64,000 nt of DNA. Source: Crocodylus rhombifer (Eukaryota > Chordata > Crocodylia > Crocodylidae). Under the pieces are notes generated by a model. The model was not told the origin of the DNA, did not search any database, and saw nothing but the letters and a program-made list of their open reading frames with translations. The position numbers and the translations under genes were made by a program. Location: positions 1,233,447 to 1,297,446 of the forward strand of contig JAVSML010024359.1 in the NCBI GenBank assembly GCA_038503035.1. The letters run 5' to 3'. This document shows, one piece after another, positions 35,501-47,500 of the stretch (the first letter of the stretch is position 1; each line of letters begins with the position of its first letter).

Positions 35501-38500
35501 TGCTGAACTTCAGCAAGATTCACAATGCAATACTATTTTCAAAAACCTTGTCACAGGACAGGATTCTTTCCTCCCCATTTCTAAGCTTGTCTGCATGTCA
35601 AGGATGGTCCAGTCTGTTATGCTGGGTAACCTTTGATACAAAGGTGTCTACCAGTGATGGCAGGGTTTCAATCTACAATGGTTGATAGTTGTATATTCCC
35701 ATGTGAGAATGTCTCTTGATTCACCTGTTTCCCACTGTATCAACAAGCACAGCCCATCTGGAAGAAATCTGGAAAGTGATGAATGACCAAACAATACATA
35801 ATCTGCACAATTAGTATACACAAAATACCCAAGAAATGCAAAAAGGTGTTTGAGGCAAAATCTACAACACATGGCCAAATTACCTTGTAACGGCCTAGCA
35901 TGATATTCCTTCCTTATCCCCAGTGCAGTCATAGCTAATTCCTGGGATAATCAAAGTAAACATAATAGGTAAGACAGAGAGCAGTATAATAAGACAGTAA
36001 AACATGTTTGAACGCTTTCTTGTAGGGCACAAATTGCCCAGTAGAAGCACACATCATACAGCAAGTAACAAGAAAAATAGCTAAGTGAAGTTAGTGTTTG
36101 GGCAAACAGTGTGAATCCACCAGGTTCAGGGATCAACAAAGCAATGCACTGCACCTTGGCAGGGAAACCAAAGTCAGTATTCATTGCAAACATTCTGTGG
36201 AGATGTGACATATCCAGGAATACCTCCATCCTGTGACTGGCTTGCCGCCATGGGGACAAGGCCTGAATGAGTTGCCGTGATATGTGCCTTCACTGTCATA
36301 CATGACAACAAATGGTATCTTCATGTGCACAAAAGTCTAATAGTCACCCCCCCCGCCTTATTTCTTTTACCAAATCCAGCAAAAAATACTTCATCTCCTC
36401 TTTGCTTGGCACCTTGAAACTTAAAAATATTCCTGTGTAACTGAAGTGGTAAACTGAGATCTTTTGTAGGACAGGGATTAAATAAATCATATTTTCTTAA
36501 TGTACTTATTTAATCTGTTGTTGAACTTTTGGAAAATATAATCCATAAGTCTGTTTTCCATATAGAGGTCACAAACTTCCTGTGTGTTTGAGCAGCCTTC
36601 TGACACTTGCTTAATTCCTGGACAACTCTAAAGCCCTGATTCAATCCATGTTCACTAATACTGGCTAGACACGAGTGTAACTCCATACATTTCAATTCTG
36701 AGAGCAGAACTCAGAAGCAGCTGCTCCAGATTAAATTTGCTAAAGGCACCTCTGTTTTCCAGATCTTCTCTGAGCATGTACTTCTTTTGCAGAGCCAACT
36801 CGGTCACATGGAATCCACACAAGATGATGGGAGTCTTGTTGCAATGCTCTGCCATTCTTATTCGAGAAAAGGTCTGGTTTATACTGTTTGATAATCTTGC
36901 AATTTAACACCAAAACACACCCCAAACTTTTTAGGGCATGGTACAAGGTCGACTTCTTTTGGTTGCCTTTTCAGAAGAGAAGAATTGCTTGGATTAATAT
37001 TTTGTTTATTTGGGGGAAGAAGGAAATACCTTTTGCTTTTGCTGCTTTTGATTAAGGTAATCAATATTATGGAGCAGATCCTCAGCTGATGAAACTTGGA
37101 ATTGTCCAAGGGCATCAGTGGAGCCAGCATACTGATGTACATCAGCCAGACAGCTGTCCCTATATGTTTGTCATACACTGTATGTGCACCTTGCAGGTTG
37201 GTAATTTCAGAAATGTACAACTCAGTAAATAAACAGTAAATATTTTCCATCACACATGTGGCTTAACAGTTGAAAATCCTGTTGGCAAATGGCCATGTTA
37301 CTTTCATTTTTTACTTATGATTTCAGATGCAGTTTTAGGACCTCATCATCTTGGAAGTTTTGCCATGATCATCAAGGGAAGCAGAATTAGAACCATATTT
37401 TTTAGAACCGTGTTTTTGTTTGATCACTCAAAGTCATATCATCTATAAGCAGGATCATTTTTTAAAAAACCTTTCTGACCTCATTGTCTTGTCATTTGTT
37501 CTGGGCAGTAATTAGCTGAAGAGTCAGTGATGCCAAGTGAACAGAGCCCTAACTGCGACTTAGGAGACCTGTGGTCTATTCCTGGTGCTGCCACTGGCCT
37601 CCTTGGGTGACTCAGTGGATCTTTCTGTGCCTCAGTTTCCCCATCCATAAAATGCGGTTAATGATGTTTAGCTTGCTTTGTAAAGCATTTTGGGGTCTCA
37701 TTATAGGAAACATTAGTTATTACTAGCAGTATGCCTGCTTAAAGAGCATCACCCCAGTTATTGCAAGGTGTTGCCAAGGTAACTCAAGTAAGGGAATGTT
37801 GTTTCTTCATTATATTTCTATGTACAGGCATACCTCGGAGATATTGCGGGTTCGGTTCCAGACCACCGCAATAAAGCGAATATCGCAATAAAGTGAGTCA
37901 CACGAATTTTTTGGTTTCCCAGTGCATATAAAAGTTATGTTTACACTATAGTGTAGTCTATTAAGTGTGCAATAGCATTATGTCTAAAAAAACAATGTAC
38001 ATACCTTAATTAAAAAATACTTTATTGCTAAAAAATGCTAACCATCATCTGAGCCTTCAGCGAGTCGTAATCTTTTTGCTGGTGGAGGGTCTTGCCTCGA
38101 TATTGATGGCTGCTGACTGATCAGGGTGGTGGTTGCTGAAGTTTGAAATATTGTGAGAATTACCAAAATGTGACACAGAGACACGAAGTGAGCAAATGCT
38201 GTTGGAAAAATGGCGCCGACAGACTTGCTCGACACAGGGTTGCCACAAACCTTCAATTTGTAAAAAACGCAATATCTGCGAAGCGCAATAAAGCGAAGCG
38301 CAATAAAACGAGGTATGCCTGTACATCATAGCCAGGAAAGAAAATATACTATTAGTAGGTAAGTTAATAGTAGTGAAATGGGCAGCCAAAAATATTTTTT
38401 TTCTGTTCTTTTTATTGGTGATGTTACGTGTCTTATCTAGTCCCAGTTATGCCTACATTTATAAATAATGTTGAACAACAGTAGTATTGGCCCATGAATG

Positions 38501-41500
38501 CAGTCACAGCCCTTCTTTGCATTTTAAGTTAATTTCTCTTTGACACTCTTCATCATTATATGTTTATCCTAAACTGTAAGACCATCTGAGCTCATTTTAG
38601 CCCATAATTTAACCTCCAAAAGTCTTATGTTTTAAAAATAGGCTTTATATTCTATTAGCCTGTGGAATAAAACAGGGGATGTTTGAACAGCAGGTTAAGA
38701 ATTCAGACTGATTTGGGGCTGTTACTTCTGATTTTTTTTAAGTACTGATAAAACCTTTGTTTTTCTTAGTATCTCTCTACTTGACTAACCAGGGATTAAG
38801 GCATCCAAGTGACTGAGTTGAGAACACAAAATTGTATCCATGACTTGTGTTCCTCAGAACCAGTCAAAAGTTGAAAAGCTGGGCCTTGTAATACATTGTT
38901 TCTGTATTAATCTGCAGGTATTTGAGAAGTATGTGTATGATTAATAAATGTGTTTATATGCACATTATACATATTTCACACATAGTAAAAATATATGATT
39001 TTTATAATAGGGTATACTTCAAGGTTGCAATCAGATGTGTGCAGGATATCTGTTTCAGCAAGACAAGCAGTATGATATATCCTATGACACTGGAGATAAG
39101 GCAATACAATGTGGTCGTCATGTGGACATTTTCAAATTCTGGTTGATGTGGAAGGCAAAGGTAAATAATAAAGGTCAAATTAAAATGTTAAAAATGCATT
39201 TAGCATATGTCATGTCAGAGTTTAAAAATCACTATCAATGAGAGGGGTGACTTTCAGCTTTCCAGTACTAGTGTGGGGGTCAAAAAAACCTAACTTGTTT
39301 TAAGATAAAGTTTGATAAATCAATTAATAGATACTGTGTTCACTTGCTTGTGATACAGAGAACTGCATTTTATGATTGTGGAGGTCCTCTGCAGTTCTGT
39401 CCCATAGGTTTTGACTCCATGGACAACATAAGCTTCATGGTAACCTTGCCATACCCAGCAATAGTGCCCTTGAACACACTGCTAGGCTCCTGGCAGGCTT
39501 CCTCCAAAACCAGAAGCGTTGCTGCATCTACATGGTATGTGGGAAGGCTAATTAGCATGAAGTTAGAGTTATTGGCTATGTGAGGCAAGGATTTCTTTGG
39601 CTGGTATCTTTTATTGAACCAACTGTATACTTAGGATGGAATTAGACAATGTTTTAAATGCACAATGTTCTTCTTATGTTTTGCATTTGAAAGCTTGTCT
39701 GACTCTCCTAGCTATGCAGTTCGTCCAATAAAGAAAGAAATCTTTACTTTTCAAATAGCTGGACATCATGGCTACATCAGTCTACCCACCACTCCTCAAG
39801 GCTACTTAGGTCATGTAAGCACTACATGGACAATGCTATGCTGCCTATAGTCGAGGAGACAGCCCACCTGCAGTAGTGCAGTGTGCTTGAGTGCACTGCT
39901 TTGGGGTATGGCAAGTTTACAGAATAGACATGGCCTCTGAAAACAAATTTTACTTTTACTTTTGGGGGGAGGTTGTATCTAACTAAGCTCTGCAGAACTG
40001 GCGTGTGGAGCTCTGGCAAAGCAAACACTGAGGCTCATGCTTAATTTTCATTACCCAGGCAACCCATTGAAATTAGTGGGTTACTCAGGTGCCTGGTGTT
40101 AAATACCCATGTATTTACAGGCTGGATGCCCAGGTAAGTAAGAGTACAATTTTTTTCTGTTGATACTTCATAATTTGTTCCTTTCTATTTATCAGCCTGA
40201 AATGTCAATGTGCTGTGGCCCCTCTTTCAGCTCTCATTCAGGCAACATTTATTGAAATGGGGCCTTTATCTGAGTGAGATGGCCACACTCAAGTGCTTTG
40301 TGAAATGATAAGAATTAGAAAGAATAAACACACAAAAAGAGTATTTTGCCTTCAGAGGATGATTGAGCAGTTGGAGAAATATAACTACTGATGAACAAAA
40401 TATTTATTCACATGTCAATGTCTTGGATATTAAAAAATATGGGAAGCAAAAAACAGAAATGTGGAAGAAAAACTGTTTTTACACAGCCTAGTTTTCAAAA
40501 TGTCCCATGAGTTACAAGCTTATCTTTAAAAATGCTGTGACAAGAGAAACACAAGAGTGTAAAATATTTAACATTCAGGCATATATAAGATAAAGAATTA
40601 TTGACATAAATAATGTTGTGTTTCATAGGGACTTGTGTTGGTTTTATCCATTATTTGGTGCACACTGTAGATTCAGTGGCACTTCTGAATGCATTCCAAT
40701 TAGTATCCATTTTTTTTTCCAAAACGCACCCTTTTGGGGCTGCAATCCAATTACATGAATCCACCTATGATCCATTAAAACTGGGCTGTGATCCATAACT
40801 GAGCAATATGTTTTTCATAGTTCTAACCACCATTTGCTGACTACAGAACCCTGACAACCCTAAGTCACCCAGAGATCAGTAGGCCTTCTTAAGGCAACCC
40901 CCGGCATGGGTGCCAGAATGTGGCACTCAAAGGCATTTTGCTTGGCAGTTAGTTGTGCCTTGGGGTGGACAGCAGGGAAGGGGTCAGGGCTGTGCTGCCA
41001 GAATAAGAATTGGGCCATTTGTTGCGACTCCCCCACTGTCTGCCCCTGGCAACACCAACATCTTACAAGTCAAAGTTGAGGGTGTTTTTGGCACTCTGCC
41101 CCAAAATGTTGCCGACCCCTACCCTAGCACATGTTTTCAGCCCCTCTCCTTGACACAAGTAGCATGTTAAGTCTACCCATATTGTTGTATTCACTTGACA
41201 GGCCAGTCTCACTGACAAGATACATCTGTGGTTGAGAGTAGTGTAACACCCCAAACTCAAGCATGAATAAAGAGCATGTGAAGCGTGATTTCTTCCTATC
41301 CAAAATAAAATACATCATCAGTGTAGTGAGTAAAGAATCTGACTGCAGTCATTGGTACCAGCAAGGAGAAAAGAAGGAGAGTTGTTGTTTGATATAATTC
41401 TGAATTATGAATGGTATTCTGTTAGTGTTAGAGCCCCAGTAGTGGACCAGAACCCCTTTGTACACAGTAGTGTACAAGCACATTATAAAAAGACTTCATG

Positions 41501-44500
41501 GTCATAATAATGTGAAAAGACCATGTTTATGGTTTGCAAATGAATAGGGCATTTATAATATTTATTAAAAATAAATTGTAGACCCAAGTTATAAAGTTCA
41601 ACTGCTGGTTTGGGATTTAAACCTTCTCCAAAAACTGGGGAGTTTCAATTTTGATCTGACCTTTTTAGAAATCCAAATTTTCTCAAAGCATTTAGCTCTA
41701 GAGTTTTAGATGCTATTTATAATAGCATCTACTAAATGGGATGATATACTGAAACAATTGCCTTTGGTCAGGCTTTTGCTTTTTTCTTTTTGGGGTAAAA
41801 TAAAACTTTAGCTTGCTTTTACTTCCAGGATTAATGGCTGCCAAAAGTGAGAAGCCTTGTCTCCAAAGTTCCAGTAGATAGTGTGCTTAATGTGATATTT
41901 TACCCAGATATAGCCAACACCCTTCAATTATCTTATAAATTTACCCTCAGGGGAAATGTATTCTCACTGTAGAAAACCAGTGCCACAGATGCCTGACAAG
42001 GGCTGTATGAAGGGTTTACCCAAGCCATAATAGTGACCTTCTGGGGGAAACATGCACATGCCTTTTTTTTTACCTCTTCATTGCTATACAAAAATCTTCT
42101 CAATCTTTTAAAAATGCTTTTTCAGCTTTCATTTTGTTATTTTTATACAATAAACAGATGAGATCTCAACTCACCTCCTGCTGGAGGACATGAGAAGTAA
42201 CATGCAATACAGAAGATCAGATGAAAAGCTAAGCAGCTAAAAGGGGAAGGGATTTTTACCCAGGTTTTTTAAGCTCCTTTTTTTTCTTAATACAGTGGAT
42301 TCCACTTTATAGAATCACTGGTTAATAGAATAAGCTGCTTATTTGAATCAATATGGGAAAACCACAACTACTTGTATATTATTACATGTAAAAATCACTC
42401 ATATTAGAATAACAATTTTCAGTTGTTGGAATCATATTACTGGAGAAGCCCAGGGATTGTGCAGTTTTGCGAGGAGCCCTCTGCAGGCTGGCAGAGTTCA
42501 AGCCTGCAGGGGGCTGGGCAGGGGGCACCATGTGCATGTATTATACATGCACATGGCTCTAAGCAGCCTGGAGAGCAATTCCCACAGCTAAGCAAGGGGA
42601 TGGGGCAGTAACTGAACCCCCACAGGGAGGGAGGGAGCGAGGGAGGAAGTTGGGCAGGGCTGGGAAACCAATGGGGAGTGGGACAGGGCCACGGGCAGCT
42701 CGTCCAGAGGAATGGGGGCCGGGTTCCCTGACGACATGCCCCCTCCATGCATGGTAGCTTTGAAGGGCACAACCCCATACCATTGCCCTTACTGCCCACA
42801 CTTGCCCCCACCCCCACCCTGCGCACAGAGCTGGGTGTCACGGGTCCCTCTGCCCCTCCAGGAGTGCACACCACACTAGGGAGCTGCCCCACCCCCCATT
42901 GGGCAACAGTAGGTAGGGAGCCAGGATCCACTCTGCTGCAGCAGCTGGCACCTCCTGCTAGGGGAAGGGGGCTACAGACCAGGGTCCCCAGCCCCATAGC
43001 CCTGGCAGCTGGGGGCCCCCTCCAGCATGGCTAGGGGCCCAGGGGGCTGTGGGTGGGGGCAAAGGGCACCAGTAGGCCTGGGGGGATTGGAGGGGGAGCA
43101 AGAGGCACAAGCAGGGCCGGAGGCTGTGGGGGAGGAGTCTGTATCTGTATTCTTTAAAAAATGGTTAATAGAATCGAATCACCATTTCCCAAAGTGATTC
43201 CAGTGAGACGAATCTACTGTACAAACACCTGAAAAACAGCTAGGGATAAGGAAAGAGTATTCCCACCTTACCCACTTCAACTGAATTCCTATTCCAGCAT
43301 CCTGGGCCTCTGAGAGAAACAGGGAAGCCAGCTCTTAATATTCCTGATATTTCTAAGGGAGGAAAGGAGAGGAACTAACATAAAATCAATCCCTTTCTAG
43401 AAATAAAGTGTTTAAGGATGTTTTTAAATCTTTATAAATTAAGTTTAAAAATAGAGTACAAACAAAATAGTTATTCTTTGATAGTCTACATTTAATCATG
43501 TCAGTTTCACTAGTTACACAATACATTGAACTGGAAGGTATAGTTACTTCTGTAGTCATCATTTAACTTTTCTTTCAAACTTGTCAAAGAATGGTCCAAT
43601 AATTATTTTGTTTTATATTTATACCTGCTTACAAGAGATGGCTACGTGATGGAAAAGAAGAAAAATTACTACATAACTAATAGATTTTTTTTTTATTAGG
43701 GCACAGTAGGATTTGAAAATCAGATCAACAAATGTCTGGAATTGTCAGAGTACCTCTATACTAAAATTAAAAACAGGGAAGAATTTGAGATGGTTTTTGA
43801 TGGAGAGGTAAGTCATTTTAAATGCATTTTTTCATTTAATCTGCATTCCATAAAAGAAGTTTGAACAGAGTTGAATTTCTCTAAGCTTCTCGAGCTATCC
43901 ATACAAAACTGTTTTTATTCCCAAAGAATAATATCTGAACAAATTTTTGGCCTACAAACTGTGCTTTGTGTGAATTTCAGTCACGAATGCAAGATTTTGT
44001 CTCTCCTGTCAGCTTCGCTTCTCTTCTCAAAAGCTACTGTTCACATCAGGTGGTATTTATCAACAAAGATACAACTGTAAGACTAATTTGCAGGATTGAA
44101 TTGGCTTCTCAAAACAGGGCATAGTGACTGCCTTAAGACAGGCTGATATTCCAGATGCTGTCATTCATGGGGCATAAAGACTGCTGTCTCTACGGTCTCA
44201 TCTGTAGCAGGTGCCACCACACAAGCCATGAACTATTGGTTGATAAAACAATGCACAGAGTTTGCTCTTCACTTGCTAAGAATCGGCAAAGTAGTTTACA
44301 TTACCAAAAGACAGAAATACTTCTGCAAAATGTCAGACTACTACTAAGGACTAGGCACTGAAATTTTGAAAGGAAAATTGCCTTACAGCTGCATAACTGT
44401 TAAACAAAATATTTATCGGTCTTTAGTGCACTAGACTTTTTAAAAAGAACACAGTAGTGAATTCAAGATGGCAGCTACAAATAGCGTGAAGTACCAATAT

Positions 44501-47500
44501 TATACATCATTTATTGTTTTAATATATAGAAGTAAGCACCTTAATAACATTTTGGCCTTGATTTTGGTAATAAAATGTTCAGTAACGATTTATTGGTCTT
44601 TCAGGTATTAATGTGAATTATCTATGTTGTAATTCACTTTTAATGTATTGTTTATTCACATATATATCTCACTAATCTTTTTGCAGCCTGAACACACAAA
44701 TGTATGTTTCTGGTACATTCCACCAAGTCTCAGGGGCATGCCAGATTGTGAAGAGAGAAGAGAAAAGCTACACAGGGTATGAGACTTGCATATAAAACAA
44801 TGATTTATTTCTTAAGCCATCTACAATACTGTATCTGTCTCTACTCTCATCGATGTACCCAATTCTTGACCCAGGTCTCCAAAGTTATACATTATGACCA
44901 ATGTTATAGATCTTGAGTTTTGTTCCACTTCCTCCCCTGTTCATATCAGGTCTGAAGTTATATTCTTTCCAGAGGTGGTATATACTAGTTATTCTTTATT
45001 AACTGTATTTATATTAGCTCTAGAAACATAGTTGCATATAAAGAAAAGGTCCCTACCTATAATCTGAATAGACATATCAACAAAAGAAGGGGGATGAGAG
45101 ACAATGAAAAGCAGTAAGATAGAGAGGTGTATACATTCTTGGATTTTTATTTTTTTTATTGTGCTGGTCTGTGTTTATGCTTTCACATTATCTAATTAGT
45201 TAATGCTTGGTGTGATAATGACCAGACTTTGAAGGCCCTTTGGCAGAAGGAATGGCTGAGTGGTAGACCTGGAAACATGCTGGGAGCTAGGTCAAAGAAG
45301 TTGTTTCAGACATTTGGGACTTCAGAGGAGGCCCAATGATGCATGTAGGAGTAGGAATGATTTGTTATGACCTGAGCTGATCACCTTCACCATCCGCCGT
45401 AAAGCTGGCAAGTCAGTCAGCAACACAGAAGTCCTTGACTTCAGAAAAGCCGACTTTGACAAGCTCAAGAGGCTTGTCGGTCAGGCCCTCAGGGACCGTG
45501 ACCCCAGGGAGATGGGAGTTCAAGAAGAGTGGTTGCTTCTCAAGGAAGCGATCCTCAGTGCACAAGCTAAATCTATTCCAACACGGAGGAAAGGCAGCAA
45601 GAAGGCACAGCAGCCCTCCTGGCTCTCTAGGGACCTAGCTGACCTCCTGTGGCTAAAAAGGAAAGCCTACAAAGGATGGAGCACGGGATTCACCTCCAAG
45701 GAGAATTATTCTGCACTGGTCCGGTCCTGCAGGGAGCAAACCAGGAAAGCCAAGGCTGCAACTGAACTCCAACTAGCTTCAAGCATCAAGGACAACAAAA
45801 AGTCCTTTTTCAGATATGTGGGGAGCTGGAGGAAAAGCAAGGGCAATGTTGGACCCCTGCTAAACCAGATGGAGCAACTGACAACTGACGCCCAGGAAAA
45901 AGCCAACCTATTAAATAGGTACTTTGCATCAGTCTTTCATCAGTCCCATGGGACGCCCATGCCTGCTATGGGACAGGGAGATCCGGGTGATGGGGATCCC
46001 CTACCCTCCATAAATGCTGACCTCGTGAAGGAACACCTTGAGAAGCTGGATACCTTCAAATCAGCTGGCCCTGACAATCTGCACCCCAGGGTACTCAAGA
46101 AGCTGGCGAGCGTCATAGCCCAGCCCCTGGCACGGATCTTTGAAAACTCCTGGCACTCTGGTACAGTGCCCGAAGACTGGAAGAAGGCCAATGTGGTGCC
46201 GATCTTCAAGAAAGGGAGGAGAGTGGATCCAGCTAACTACAGGCCCATTAGCCTGACTTCTATCCTGGGGAAGATCTTAGAAAAGTTTATTAAGGAGGCC
46301 ATCCTTGAGGGACTGGCCCAGGCTAACATTCTAAGGGATAGCCAGCACGGGTTTGTTGCGGGTAGGTCTTGTTTGACCAATCTCATTTCCTTCTATGACC
46401 AGGTGACCTATCACCTGGACAGGGGAGAAGAGATTGATGTCATATATCTTGACTTCAAAAAAGCCTTTGATCTGGTATCCCACAATCACCTCTTGGCCAA
46501 ACTGCCCAGTTGTGGCCTTGGCTCCACCACGATCCGCTGGCTGGGAAACTGGCTCCGTGGTCGGACCCAGAGGGTTGTAATCGATGGCAGTCACTCATCG
46601 TGGTGCCCTGTGACCAGTGGGGTCCCTCAAGGCTCTGTCCTGGGACCCATCCTGTTCAACATCTTCATTAATGATGTGGACATTGGAGTCAGGAGTGGAC
46701 TGGCCAAGTTCGCCTATGACACCAAACTTTGGGGCAAAGCATCCACACCAGAAGATAGGCGGGTGATCCAGGCTGACCTGGACAAGCTCAGCAAATGGGC
46801 AGACGAGAACCTAATGGTGTTTAACACCGAAAAATGCAAGGTTCTCCACCTTGGGAGGAAAAACCTGCAGCATCCTTATAGGGTCGGCAGTGCTACGTTG
46901 GATAGCACTACAGAAGAAAGAGACTTGGGGGTCATCATTGACCACAAGATGAACATGAGCCTCCAATGCGATGCTGCAGCTAGTAAAGCGACCAAAACGC
47001 TGGCTTGCATCCATAGATGCTTCTCGAGCAAATCCCGGGACGTCATTCTCCCCTTGTACTCGGCCTTGGTGAGGCCGCAGCTGGAGTACTGCATCCAGTT
47101 TTGGGCTCCACAATTCAAAAAGGACGTGGAGAAACTTGAGAGAGTCCAGAGGAGAGCCACACGCATGATCAGAGGTCAGGAAAACAGATCTTACGATGAC
47201 AGGCTGAGAGCCATGGGACTCTTTAGCCTGGAAAAGCGTAGGCTCAGGGGTGATCTGATGGCCACCTATAAGTTTATCAGGGGTGACCACCAGGATCTGG
47301 GGGAACGTCTGTTCACCAGAGCGCCCCAAGGGATGACGAGGTCGAACGGTCACAAACTCCTGCAAGACCGTTTCAGGCTGGACATAAGGAAGAATTTCTT
47401 TACTGTCCGAGCCCCCAAGGTCTGGAACAGTCTGCCAGCGGAGGTGGTTCAAGCACCTACATTGAACACCTTCAAGAGTAAATTGGATGCTTATCTTGCT

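Larger units (their letters stand above)
36872..39010 (+). other. GAD1: GAD1 intron 13
   Basis: 2.1 kb. Holds a MIR-like SINE at 37530-37725 and a Tigger element at 37825-38321, 100 bases apart. The rest is AT-rich and unremarkable. Confidence 0.7.
39161..43699 (+). other. GAD1: GAD1 intron 14
   Basis: 4.5 kb. Contains a decayed hAT-like piece at 40885-41124, an old repeat-like stretch near 41425-41500 ('GTACACAGTAGTGTACAAGC'), and the TA-flanked element at 42293-43219. Two oppositely oriented short stretches with the motif CAATAAA(G/A)A near 39603-39625 and 39724-39741 look like ends of one repeat family I cannot name. Confidence 0.6.

Noticed and set aside
38038..38389. Minus-strand frames of 72 and 110 codons
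   Set aside because: They fall almost wholly inside the internally deleted Tigger element; they are remnants of its ends, not a gene.
39344..39588. Overlapping frames on both strands suggesting a transposase fragment
   Set aside because: No motif of any transposase family could be confirmed; left as unassigned intron sequence.
42437..42997. 186-codon minus-strand frame as a gene
   Set aside because: It lies within the GC-rich core of a TIR element, is proline/serine/glycine-rich low complexity, and has no recognisable domain.
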